Shown here piece by piece: positions 54,530 to 62,235 of a stretch of DNA of 64,000 nt. The stretch's first letter is position 1. Every line of letters begins with the position of its first letter. The DNA comes from Elainella saxicola E1 (GTDB taxonomy: Bacteria > Cyanobacteriota > Cyanobacteriia > Elainellales > Elainellaceae): the NCBI GenBank assembly GCA_002796835.1, contig LUGL01000037.1, positions 79,339 through 143,338 on the forward strand, written 5' to 3'. The position numbers and the translations under genes are program-made. The notes under the pieces were generated by a model. That model was not told where the DNA came from, did no database searches, and saw only the letters and a program-made list of their open reading frames with translations.

Positions 54530-54855
54530 CAGAATTCAGCAATGGATGATTGAGAGCCAAGGGCTGCGCAGGTTCAACGTCCTGTCTCGCTTTGCATGCC
54601 GAGAATAATAAACCAGAGAATGCATTGAGAATAATAAACCAGGGAACACTGAAACCAGCGATTCCTCCTATGATCTGGAACTGAAGCCTAGTACTGAAAC
54701 CTAATTCAGTTTGCTGCACCAAAACTGCCGATTCAGATGTTGTCTCTGATGCAGGATTTTTGCTGAAAGCATCAGGGAGGATCACAATCCTGGGCGACTC
54801 GTAATCGCAAGACACCTTTGAACCTTAGCAACTCCTTCTGAAGGAAAATTCATCC
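54530..54855. other. Intergenic region inside the cluster
   Basis: 326 bases between the ferredoxin and the first phycobiliprotein-like gene. It contains a direct repeat (54601-54642). A 106-codon frame is open on the minus strand but overlaps the ferredoxin end and shows no family features. A promoter for the downstream genes may lie here; no convincing box pair is seen. Confidence 0.4.
54601..54642. repeat. 16-bp direct repeat, period 26
   Basis: GAGAATAATAAACCAG occurs at 54601-54616 and 54627-54642. Each copy is preceded by a GCAT. It lies in the ferredoxin downstream region. Confidence 0.8.
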
Positions 54856-55332
54856 ATGTTGAGTCAGCTTGAACGTCTCAGTCGTGAAGTCGATGGTCGC
54901 TATGCCAGTGATGCAGAGCTCACTTTTGCGATCGACTATGTACGCTCTTTCAACCTGCGTTTGCAAACCTATCAAAAACTGCAAGAGCTAGAAGCAACGC
55001 TTATTCAGCAAACCTACGCCAAAATGCGATCGATCGACCCAACCGTTTTCAACACAGGAGGCGTGGACCTGAGTGGTAAGTGGAAGCGCGATACGCTACG
55101 AACCATGCGCTATGTCGCCACTGCCGTTTTGATGGATGATGCTGACACATTCCGCGAACGGATGTTGCTCTGGTTTCAAACCCTGATGCGCGCTTTTGGA
55201 GCCCAACGCAGCTGTAATTTGACCTACCAGGTGATGCAAGATGTCGTGAAGCAATATCTAACAACCCCACAGGCCGATCTGGTCTGTCCTTTGCTGGAGC
55301 TGAGCCGCCGTGTGCTTGGCACGATCGCCTAG
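54856..55332 (+). CDS. Phycobiliprotein-fold protein lacking the bilin cysteine
   Basis: 158 aa, all-helical. The pattern matches allophycocyanin-family proteins: 'DGRYASDAELTFAIDYVRSF' aligns with the conserved RYLSPGEL helix, 'MRSIDPTVFNTGG' with the 'KRPDVVSPGGN' loop, and residues 76-95 ('WKRDTLRTMRYVATAVLMDD') with the chromophore helix of ApcA. At the bilin-Cys position stands Trp76; the Arg-Asp pair (78-79) and the Arg nine residues on (Arg85) are kept. It therefore cannot bind bilin covalently at the usual site. It may act as a partner or a structural mimic. It precedes the first V4R gene by 91 bases. Confidence 0.72.
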   Translation: MLSQLERLSREVDGRYASDAELTFAIDYVRSFNLRLQTYQKLQELEATLIQQTYAKMRSIDPTVFNTGGVDLSGKWKRDTLRTMRYVATAVLMDDADTFRERMLLWFQTLMRAFGAQRSCNLTYQVMQDVVKQYLTTPQADLVCPLLELSRRVLGTIA

Positions 55333-55423
55333 CCCGTCTGGACTGTTTTTCTGCTAGCGCTGACTTAACCAAGCTTCATCCAATTATTGTCTATCGGATT
55401 CATCAAAGGAATCAATCATAGTG

Positions 55424-56101
55424 ATGGCGACCGAAACCCAAAATCCGCTTAAGCGTAGATACCCGAAAAAACACAACCATTACGGTTTTCAGGACTTTTT
55501 CCAGTTTGATCCAGACAAAGGAACCATTGTTGACTGGAACAATAGTCAAAATATCCTCACAACCGAAGATTTCATTGTGGGTTTAGTTGAAGGCTTGCAA
55601 GAAGAAGTCGGCGACGCATCGGCTGCCACCATGTATACAATCGGCTGTGAATGGGGCCAGAAAGATGCCTTCTTCTTCGAGAAATGGTTTGAGCAAGAAT
55701 TCGATCGCAATATGCGCCAAACTAACCTGATGTTTTTGCTCGAAACCTGGTGGTGGCCGTTCACTTCTCAAGGCTGGGGTCGCTGGGAGGTGGACATGGG
55801 CGATCGTCGGCAAGGCTTCATGTTCATCAACATTTTTGACTCTGCGGTAGCCCGAACCTTGGGAGATGTCGGGAAACCCGTGTGCTATCTCTATGCAGGC
55901 TTGTTTGCCGGATTTTTTACAGAGCTGGTGAAAAAGCAATTGAGCTGTATTGAAATTCAGTGCTACTCCATGGGAGAAACCTATTGCAAGTTTCTGTTAG
56001 GGGGTCAAGATCGGATTGATGCTGCCGCATTTTGGCTGAATGAAGGCGCAACTGCACGAGATATTGAGAAGCGCTTACGGACTGGGGAGGTTTTAAGATG
56101 A
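55424..56101 (+). CDS. V4R-domain protein (Slr0144-like)
   Basis: 225 aa. V4R (4-vinyl-reductase) domain with the two conserved cysteines in 'LSCIEIQCYSMGETYCKFLL'. Upstream segments are 'YPKKHNHYGFQDFFQFDPDK', 'ASAATMYTIGCEWGQKDAFF' and 'LETWWWPFTSQGWGRWEVDM'. V4R domains bind small hydrophobic or tetrapyrrole-like ligands in BchJ. From memory Slr0144 of Synechocystis has this sequence type and is part of a cluster supporting PSII assembly. The ATG at 55424 follows a GTG at 55421; the ATG is preferred. The stop overlaps the next ATG (ATGA), so the two genes are coupled. Confidence 0.85.
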   Translation: MATETQNPLKRRYPKKHNHYGFQDFFQFDPDKGTIVDWNNSQNILTTEDFIVGLVEGLQEEVGDASAATMYTIGCEWGQKDAFFFEKWFEQEFDRNMRQTNLMFLLETWWWPFTSQGWGRWEVDMGDRRQGFMFINIFDSAVARTLGDVGKPVCYLYAGLFAGFFTELVKKQLSCIEIQCYSMGETYCKFLLGGQDRIDAAAFWLNEGATARDIEKRLRTGEVLR

Positions 56102-56427
56102 TCCAGGCTTCCCTGCCTCATTCCAACGGGGCGGCTGCTCATGCGAACCGAAGTTGGTTGCGACAGACAGTGCAGCAGTTTTTTCAGCAGATCAACTGGG
56201 AAGATCATCCCCCAGAAATTCATATCTTGCGGCAGCCAACCGCCGAAGGTCAGGATCCCTCACTCAGTCTGTTACTCACCGTCAACCAATTCTTTAGTGC
56301 AATTAACTGGGAAGGGCATTCCGTTGCCATGTCCCCTAATCCGATCGCCGAATCATTCCCCATCACCGATTCAACAACTGAAGAAACAGACCCCTTCACG
56401 CTGGAAGACTTTTCCGGTCTGTTCTAG
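56098..56427 (+). CDS. Small protein with two copies of a TVxQFFxxINWExH motif
   Basis: 109 aa, soluble, acidic. Residues 24-37 (TVQQFFQQINWEDH) and 61-74 (TVNQFFSAINWEGH) are two copies of one motif, separated by a Pro/Glu-rich linker. The C-terminus ends in 'DPFTLEDFSGLF', an acidic-aromatic tail reminiscent of docking peptides. There is no recognisable enzyme fold, so a bivalent adaptor is a reasonable inference. Its position suggests the Synechocystis slr0145 slot. It is coupled to the upstream V4R gene by ATGA. The stop codon lies in a 15-bp duplication. Confidence 0.75.
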   Translation: MIQASLPHSNGAAAHANRSWLRQTVQQFFQQINWEDHPPEIHILRQPTAEGQDPSLSLLLTVNQFFSAINWEGHSVAMSPNPIAESFPITDSTTEETDPFTLEDFSGLF

Positions 56428-56445
56428 TTAGGTCTGTTCTAGTTA
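56416..56445. repeat. 15-bp perfect tandem duplication over a stop codon
   Basis: GGTCTGTTCTAGTTA occurs at 56416-56430 and 56431-56445. The TAG of the first copy (56425-56427) ends the motif-duplication protein. Confidence 0.88.
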
Positions 56446-56595
56446 ATGGTCTAGCACCTGCTGGCGATCGTTGCCATTTAGGTTGATGTTAGAGATTGAC
56501 ATTACAGGTTGTTATTACAAGTTGCCATTTAGGCTGACACTTAGACCGCAACTCCCGCTGATTAATTTCTCGCTCATTATCTACTGTGAACCTCT

Positions 56596-57114
56596 ATGAA
56601 CCCTCACATTGCTGCGATTTTCGATGAAGCTGAAAATCGTTACTTAAAACCGGAAGAGCTGAAGTTAATTACCCAATATGTGGCATCTATGCCAGAGCGG
56701 CTCGATACTTATCGCAGTTTGCGCGATCGTGAGCTAGAAATCATGGAAACGGTTGCCGCTCAGCTACAGCAGGAAATGCCGCAAGCGCCGGAAGCCTTAA
56801 TCGAGCGCTGCCTCAAACATGCCTTACTGATGCTGCGTTACTGTGCCTTGAGCCTGCTCACCCATGACGAAACATTAGTACAGCGGCGCTTTGTCGATTG
56901 GGTGGGGCCTTTAACTCGAATCTATGATACGAAAGCGATCGATGCCAAGCTCTATCGGCTGCTGAACCAACAGTTATCGAAGGCATTGACACCAAAACAA
57001 CTGGGTTGTCTGAGCCCCAGTCTGGCTTTTGCCCAGGAGGCCATCCTCTCAACGGCCTCGATGAACAGTGCCTCAATGAACAGTACTTCGATGAATGCAA
57101 CTGTCGGCAACTAG
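56596..57114 (+). CDS. Phycobiliprotein-fold protein retaining the bilin-cysteine position
   Basis: 172 aa. 'ENRYLKPEELKLITQYVASM' aligns with the phycobiliprotein RYLSPGEL helix, and 'CLKHALLMLRYCALSLLTHD' (from Cys72) aligns with the ApcA chromophore helix, keeping Cys72 and Arg81 at the same spacing. The Asp that contacts the bilin nitrogens (CLRD) is His75. The fold is therefore close to allophycocyanin, but the site is altered, so bilin binding is possible and unproven. The C-terminal tail has a repeated MNSAS/MNSTS/MNATV unit from 15-bp tandem repeats. From memory it fits the slr0146 slot of the Synechocystis cluster. Confidence 0.75.
   Translation: MNPHIAAIFDEAENRYLKPEELKLITQYVASMPERLDTYRSLRDRELEIMETVAAQLQQEMPQAPEALIERCLKHALLMLRYCALSLLTHDETLVQRRFVDWVGPLTRIYDTKAIDAKLYRLLNQQLSKALTPKQLGCLSPSLAFAQEAILSTASMNSASMNSTSMNATVGN
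57055..57099. repeat. 15-bp tandem repeat, three copies, in coding sequence
   Basis: GCCTCGATGAACAGT (57055-57069), GCCTCAATGAACAGT (57070-57084) and ACTTCGATGAATGCA (57085-57099) encode a repeated five-residue unit at the C-terminus of the phycobiliprotein-like protein. Their ATGs also create spurious start codons for the next gene. Confidence 0.8.
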
Positions 57115-57157
57115 TTCACCCTCTGACCTTGGCATCCCTTATCTTTTGATACGCAAT

Positions 57158-57811
57158 ATGATTTCTGTTGCTGACCTTTTAATCAATAACAAAGTCCCCG
57201 GAAACTTTTTTACCCCTGAGGTTTACGTGCATGGAGACCTCGAAGTCGGCCTGTTGGAAAACCGTCAGGGCGATCGCCTTTTAGCCGTTCCAGAAACCTT
57301 GATTCAAGCCATCTATTCTGGATTGGATAAAGAAACCGGACAGGCTGCCCGCATGGTGTTGTTTAACTGTGGCAAGTGGTGGGGCAAAAGTTTTTACATC
57401 CGCTTCTCAGAACAAATGACCGGGTATTATGGCATACCGCTGGCTAACCTGCCGATGGCGGAGTTCCTCCAGGCTTTGCAGGAATGCTGGATCGCTCACG
57501 GCTGGGGCAAGATTGACCTCGATCAGACCTATCAGAACCGAGGTTTTTTGATTGCAAAGACCTGGAATTCTGCCTTTGCTCGACTTGCACCCTCGCAAGG
57601 TCAACCCGTTTGTCATCTGGAAGCGGGAGTTCTGGCTGCGTTCTTCAGTCAACTCACTGGGAAAGAATTACACTGTGTGCAAACCAGCTGCGAATCCATG
57701 GCGGCTGACTGCAATCGCTTTCTCCTGGGCTTGCCGCAGCGATTAGAGCCGATTGAGGCGATGGTACCTAATCTGGATCACGATGCAATCATGCAGGAGC
57801 TTTGTCCCTAA
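57158..57811 (+). CDS. V4R-domain protein (Slr0147-like)
   Basis: 217 aa from the ATG at 57158. The V4R signature is 'CVQTSCESMAADCNRFLLGL', with both key cysteines kept. 'GNFFTPEVYVHGDLEVGLLE', 'AARMVLFNCGKWWGKSFYIR' and 'PVCHLEAGVLAAFFSQLTGK' parallel the first V4R protein, so the two are paralogues. An ATG at 57095 would add 21 non-conserved residues and overlap the previous gene. A strong terminator follows 38 bases after the stop, ending this transcription unit before the kinase. Confidence 0.83.
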   Translation: MISVADLLINNKVPGNFFTPEVYVHGDLEVGLLENRQGDRLLAVPETLIQAIYSGLDKETGQAARMVLFNCGKWWGKSFYIRFSEQMTGYYGIPLANLPMAEFLQALQECWIAHGWGKIDLDQTYQNRGFLIAKTWNSAFARLAPSQGQPVCHLEAGVLAAFFSQLTGKELHCVQTSCESMAADCNRFLLGLPQRLEPIEAMVPNLDHDAIMQELCP

Positions 57812-57849
57812 CGTCCGCGTTCAACAACTTTAAATTCGGTTTGAATTGA

Positions 57850-57884
57850 GGAGAATCAAGTCATTTAACAGATTCTCCTTTTTT
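57850..57884 (+). terminator. Rho-independent terminator between V4R and kinase genes
   Basis: GGAGAATC (57850-57857) pairs perfectly with GATTCTCC (57871-57878) around a 13-base loop, followed by six T (57879-57884). An A-T pair extends the stem. It is the clearest terminator in the window and ends the phycobiliprotein-like/V4R unit. Confidence 0.85.
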
Positions 57885-57940
57885 CGATTCAGATCCGATA
57901 TCCTGGCAGTGCAATATTTGATTACGCTGCGCTTCTGCAT

Positions 57941-59854
57941 GTGTCTTTCTTACCCCATTCTGAGTTAAAACGCTCGAAGTACCGCCTCCTGGGACTGATC
58001 GGACAGGGACAGTTTGGACAAGTCTTTTGTGCTGTGCATCGGCCAACAGGGCGTTTAGTCGCCCTCAAAAACTTAGAACAAGAGCGGTTTCCCACCCATA
58101 AGTTTCTGCGGGAACTGCGGTTTTTGTTGAGTTTGCAACATCCGAATATCGTCACCTGTCAGGCGCTGGAACATACAAGCACCGGACGCTATTTGGTGAT
58201 GGACTATTGCGAAGGGGGAACCCTGCGATCGCTCATGGCCGAAGAGAGCTTTCTCAGCCTGCCCCAAAGCCTCAAGCTTGTGATGGATGTTTTAGCGGGG
58301 CTCGACCATGCTCACAGTCGTGGGATCGTCCATTGCGACATTAAGCCAGAAAACATTTTGCTGCATGTTCAGCCGGAAGGTTGGATCGCCCGGATCTCTG
58401 ACTTTGGTATTGCTCGCTTGCTGAAAGAAGTGATCCGCCAAGAAGGAGACACTGGCTCACCTGCCTATATGGCTCCTGAACGCTTTTATGGTCAATATTC
58501 TGCCGCATCGGATCTCTATTCAGTTGGGATTCTCCTGTTTGAACTGATCACTGGTTACCGCCCATTTTCAGGGACACCCGCAGAATTGATGTCTGCACAC
58601 CTCAATGCACCACTGAAGTTACCGGATACGATTCCTGCTGTCTGGCAGGCTGTAATTGCCCAGGCCTTGCAAAAACTTCCAGCCCGACGATTTCGATCGG
58701 CAGGAGGAATGCGGTCAGCAATTCAGGCGATCGTTGATAAACAGCTAGGAATGGGCGAGATCAGTGAATCTGTTCCCCTTTTTTTCACCGTGGTTGCCCC
58801 AACGCAATGTGCTTTTCAACCGGTTAGCCAGCTGCCAATCCAGCGACCCGTGCAGGCTGTTGCAGTGTGGCCCCAGGTCGATCACTCCGTCGTCAGTGCC
58901 TCTTCTCAGGCGAGTCCAATCAACGCCTGGTTATGCACCGCTACCGATCGCCAAGTATGCATGGAAATTTGGCCTGACGCCCCTTGTTGCCCAGCTTTCA
59001 ACGAGACTGATGAGACGATAACCCAGCCTGGATCAGACCCAGTCTTGGCTTCATTCGATCATTTGATCGATCAGCTCTTGGTGCGGCCATGCGGCTGCTT
59101 TGTTGTAACACCACAGTCGATCGGGTTGCTTGCCACTGCCGTAGAGACACCAGGCAAAGAAACACGAGATACAAAAACACCAGGACTTCAACGCATCCAT
59201 GCCTGGACAGAGTCCGCTGCCGTAACCATTGATCCGCAAGGCAAATGGTTTGCGACAATTGCCCCTTGCGCCCCTGAATCGACTTGCCAATTGACGATCG
59301 GCTTAATCACTAAACCACAGTCCCCTTTACGGCGATACCTGCCGATCAAGGCTCATCCCCACATGCAACTGCTGGCCCTAGATTCGAGGCACCTAGCCCT
59401 GATTCTGCCCCCTTCTCCTGAGGAACCAGCACATGGCACAACGCTCCACTTACTTAGTCGGCGGGGTCACGTGATGGGATCGTTTCATCTGGCATTGTCG
59501 CTCCAGCAGGTGGTACTCACCCGCAACCCTTATCAACTGCTGGCAGTAGACCCTCAACCTGGAAATCTGCTGCTGATTGATTTGAAACCCTATCGAGTAA
59601 AACGACTTTGGGTGGAGATTCCTCTGCAGTTTTTGGCAACCGTCCCCTGGGGATATGTGTTGGGCGCAACGAATGGACAGGTGGTGTTTTTGGATCAGGA
59701 GGGTCGATCGATCGGAACGTTACAATGTCCAGAGCCCCTAACCGCCATGACTGTCGTTCAACCCCAAGGCTTAATTCTGGCTACCTGGAATGGACAGGCA
59801 GGGAATTTGTATCGGTTTGATTTACGGACGATCGGGTTGGATCTCGTGTTTTGA
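57941..59854 (+). CDS. spkG: Serine/threonine protein kinase (SpkG-like) with C-terminal beta-rich region
   Basis: 637 aa. N-terminal Hanks kinase (about 15-275): G-loop 'GLIGQGQFGQVFCAVHR', Lys in 'VALKNLEQE', catalytic loop 'GIVHCDIKPENILL', 'ISDFGIARL', 'GSPAYMAPERFYGQY'. The HRD Arg is Cys132 (H131-C-D133), so this is a non-RD kinase. The C-terminal 340 residues are beta-rich with no clear repeat ('AVTIDPQGKWFATIAPC', 'GQVVFLDQEGRSIGTLQ'), resembling a degenerate propeller sensor. SpkG (Slr0152) ends the comparable Synechocystis cluster. The start is GTG at 57941. No membrane helix. Confidence 0.85.
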   Translation: MSFLPHSELKRSKYRLLGLIGQGQFGQVFCAVHRPTGRLVALKNLEQERFPTHKFLRELRFLLSLQHPNIVTCQALEHTSTGRYLVMDYCEGGTLRSLMAEESFLSLPQSLKLVMDVLAGLDHAHSRGIVHCDIKPENILLHVQPEGWIARISDFGIARLLKEVIRQEGDTGSPAYMAPERFYGQYSAASDLYSVGILLFELITGYRPFSGTPAELMSAHLNAPLKLPDTIPAVWQAVIAQALQKLPARRFRSAGGMRSAIQAIVDKQLGMGEISESVPLFFTVVAPTQCAFQPVSQLPIQRPVQAVAVWPQVDHSVVSASSQASPINAWLCTATDRQVCMEIWPDAPCCPAFNETDETITQPGSDPVLASFDHLIDQLLVRPCGCFVVTPQSIGLLATAVETPGKETRDTKTPGLQRIHAWTESAAVTIDPQGKWFATIAPCAPESTCQLTIGLITKPQSPLRRYLPIKAHPHMQLLALDSRHLALILPPSPEEPAHGTTLHLLSRRGHVMGSFHLALSLQQVVLTRNPYQLLAVDPQPGNLLLIDLKPYRVKRLWVEIPLQFLATVPWGYVLGATNGQVVFLDQEGRSIGTLQCPEPLTAMTVVQPQGLILATWNGQAGNLYRFDLRTIGLDLVF

Positions 59855-59873
59855 GAACTGGTTTCAGGCTTGC

Positions 59874-61631
59874 TCAAGGTTTAATTAAATATTGCTCAGC
59901 CTGACGATAGCTAGCGATTTGCTTTTGGCGTTGCAAGGGGAAATAGGCCGCAAGCACGACCCAGAGTATTCCTAAACAAGCCGTGATCGTGGTTAACAGG
60001 GGCGTCAGCAAACCGGGTGCTAAGCAAAGCCCCAGCGAAAAGCTGGTTGCAGCAGTGACAAGGGTAATGGTTGCAGAAAACCGTTTACTCAAGCCAAATT
60101 CTATTAAGCGTTCCACCGCTCTGCCGATTCCAATTCCAGCAAACACGCCCGCTACAATGCCTATTGCTACCCCAATCGGCAATACAGAAGCAACCATCGG
60201 CGTTTGAATTTCAAACACGCGCAGTAGAGTCATGCCGCCCAGAAACACGCCAGCCAGTACAGATGTGGTTGACCCGATCGCCAACGAAGCATTAGACAAC
60301 ATCCAGGCCGCAATTTGACAGCCGATCGCTGCACCAATCAGAGCACCAAATCCCAGGCTTGCAGGCGCATTCATGACCATGCCCAACATCACCAGGATCA
60401 GGGCAACAATCCAGCCTGCTACACCAAAACCGAGGAAAATCAGACCAACTAGCGGATAGGGCAAATGACGCAATTGAATCGGGATGGGAGCTGTTTGAAC
60501 CTGGATCGGAATTGAATAGACCTTGGGAAAAGAATTCGTATGTAGCAAAAGCGTGCGCTGATAGGTTTTGTTCGCCATCAGTCGCTGAGTATGAATCAAG
60601 ATTTGGCAGTCTATCTCATTCGCACTGAAGCGAGCAGGCTGAATCTGAATCCAGGTATGGGCATCTGGGGTATGAGGCGGATCGCTGACATGCGTTGCCA
60701 CTTCCAAATGTCCTTCTAGCAAGGTATCTGGAACTAAATTCGTAATGCGAATGGTTTGAGTTAAAGGCTCTCGCAATCGAGTTGCCGTGAACTGGAGCTG
60801 GGAAGCACTCAATTGCACCTCTGGTAGCCGAAGCGGCGTTTTAGGCATCGCATTCAGGGCCGCCGCTGCGTTAGCAAACCGATCTTTCACCTTCGGCTCC
60901 ACCATTTTCTCCAGCCAGTTAATCCAGTGCGGGCTAAGCTTAGACACCAAATGTTTAAAACTCACCCGGTAGCTGATATCAACCAGATTGCCAATCTCAT
61001 CTGTTTTGGTTTTGGTCAGCAAACAGATCAGCGTTAAACCCAAGCCATAGAGATCAGAAGCTTCCGTCAATTGGCGGTTAAACAGTTGTTCGGGAGGCAT
61101 GAACCCCAGCGTCCCCTTCACAACGCTACTGACCCCAACTTCGCCATCCCCCACCCTGGCAAAACCAAAATCCACCAGGTAGACATTTATCTGCTCATCG
61201 ACCAGGATATTTTCGGGTTTGACATCTCGGTGAATGACGGGAGGCAGACGGTTCTGGAGATAGATCAGAATTTCTAGTGCAGACACTGCAATTTGGCGTA
61301 CCTCTTCAGCACTAAAGCTACGCGTCACGCTCAGCGGCAGCGCAGGTTTATATTCCTGCACCATGCAAAAGCCCGCTTCCGTTTGAAAGGAATCTAAATA
61401 GCGTGGAATCCCTCGATGTTCGAGGCCCCGAAGCACATCTATTTCACGATGATAGGCATCATAGCCAGACCAACCGACACTCGATCGAGCAAACTGAAAT
61501 TGCTTAATCACCACCGTTGCTTCAGTCGCGATCGCAGTTGCTAGATAAGTGACTCGCCCACCTGCACGATTCGAACCTAATTCTCGCTCGACGCGATAGC
61601 CGTAATCCAAAAAATCTGAAAAATCGTTCAT
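59874..61631 (-). CDS. Serine/threonine protein kinase with Ig-like region and C-terminal membrane helices
   Basis: 585 aa from the ATG at 61631. Kinase domain: 'ELGSNRAGGRVTYLATA', Lys in 'TVVIKQFQ', 'PPVIHRDVKPENILV', 'VYLVDFGFARVG', 'GTLGFMPPEQLF'. It is RD-type. A beta-sandwich segment (about 275-395: 'LQFTATRLREPLTQTIRITN') follows. Five or more membrane helices close the chain ('GLIFLGFGVAGWIVALILVM' and later), several Gly/Ala-rich. It ends tail to tail with the SpkG-like gene, 19 bases away. The signal sensed is unknown. Confidence 0.88.
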   Translation of the reverse strand: MNDFSDFLDYGYRVERELGSNRAGGRVTYLATAIATEATVVIKQFQFARSSVGWSGYDAYHREIDVLRGLEHRGIPRYLDSFQTEAGFCMVQEYKPALPLSVTRSFSAEEVRQIAVSALEILIYLQNRLPPVIHRDVKPENILVDEQINVYLVDFGFARVGDGEVGVSSVVKGTLGFMPPEQLFNRQLTEASDLYGLGLTLICLLTKTKTDEIGNLVDISYRVSFKHLVSKLSPHWINWLEKMVEPKVKDRFANAAAALNAMPKTPLRLPEVQLSASQLQFTATRLREPLTQTIRITNLVPDTLLEGHLEVATHVSDPPHTPDAHTWIQIQPARFSANEIDCQILIHTQRLMANKTYQRTLLLHTNSFPKVYSIPIQVQTAPIPIQLRHLPYPLVGLIFLGFGVAGWIVALILVMLGMVMNAPASLGFGALIGAAIGCQIAAWMLSNASLAIGSTTSVLAGVFLGGMTLLRVFEIQTPMVASVLPIGVAIGIVAGVFAGIGIGRAVERLIEFGLSKRFSATITLVTAATSFSLGLCLAPGLLTPLLTTITACLGILWVVLAAYFPLQRQKQIASYRQAEQYLIKP

Positions 61632-61816
61632 AACTGCTCGCAAGAGAGGAGGTGAACAAATACAGCAGATTGCTGCAAGGCAGATTGCAAACCCAGTTCA
61701 CATCAATAACTCAACTCGAGCAATGGATTTCTGTCTGCCAACACAGGGATCAAAGCAAATTGTACAAGCGGACCTTTCAAGTCGTTTTCATTATGACGTG
61801 ACAATGTGGCAGAAGC

Positions 61817-61864
61817 AAAGCTAAGAGTCTATGCGGAATAAAAGCTAAGAGTCTATGCGGAATA
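61817..61864. repeat. 24-bp perfect tandem duplication over a stop codon
   Basis: AAAGCTAAGAGTCTATGCGGAATA occupies 61817-61840 and again 61841-61864. The second copy contains the TAG stop (minus strand, 61853-61855) of the thioredoxin gene. It is the longest perfect duplication noticed here. Confidence 0.9.
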
Positions 61865-62212
61865 ACTATAGCGCAACATAATGCGTTCTAATGCAGTCTG
61901 CAAATCTGCTGCCGCCCGATGAAAATCATCCCGCCCCTTAAACTGGTCGAGACGACAAAGCAGGTTGCCTTGATCAAACAGCATGACTGTGGGTAGCGTT
62001 GCGAGCTTATAACAACTTGCCAACCGCAGGTTCTCATCAGCATTAATGCTCACCAACTTAATCTGCCCTCGCCATTCAGCCTGCAACTCTATCAGCATTG
62101 GGTTAACCATGCGGCAAACTCCACACCAGGGAGCCCAAAAATTAACGAGTACAGGGGTTGCGGATCCTAAAACTTCTTGCTTAAATGTCAGTTCATTCAC
62201 TGCTAGTGCCAT
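61853..62212 (-). CDS. Thioredoxin-family protein
   Basis: 119 aa. The active site is C30-G-V-C33 in 'NFWAPWCGVCRMVNP', followed by 'IKLVSINADENLRLASCYKL' and the cis-Pro region 'ATLPTVMLFDQG'. CGVC differs from the CGPC of classical TrxA, so the redox potential and partners may differ. The ligand helix 'VNPMLIELQAEW' is typical. Its stop lies in a 24-bp duplication. Confidence 0.9.
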   Translation of the reverse strand: MALAVNELTFKQEVLGSATPVLVNFWAPWCGVCRMVNPMLIELQAEWRGQIKLVSINADENLRLASCYKLATLPTVMLFDQGNLLCRLDQFKGRDDFHRAAADLQTALERIMLRYSYSA

Positions 62213-62235
62213 AACGCCTCGTTTTTTAAAAATTG

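Noticed and set aside
54495-54815. 106-codon minus-strand frame with a hydrophobic stretch inside the ferredoxin to phycobiliprotein-like gap
   Set aside because: It overlaps the ferredoxin end, includes the direct repeat, and has no family pattern or ribosome site; it is probably chance.
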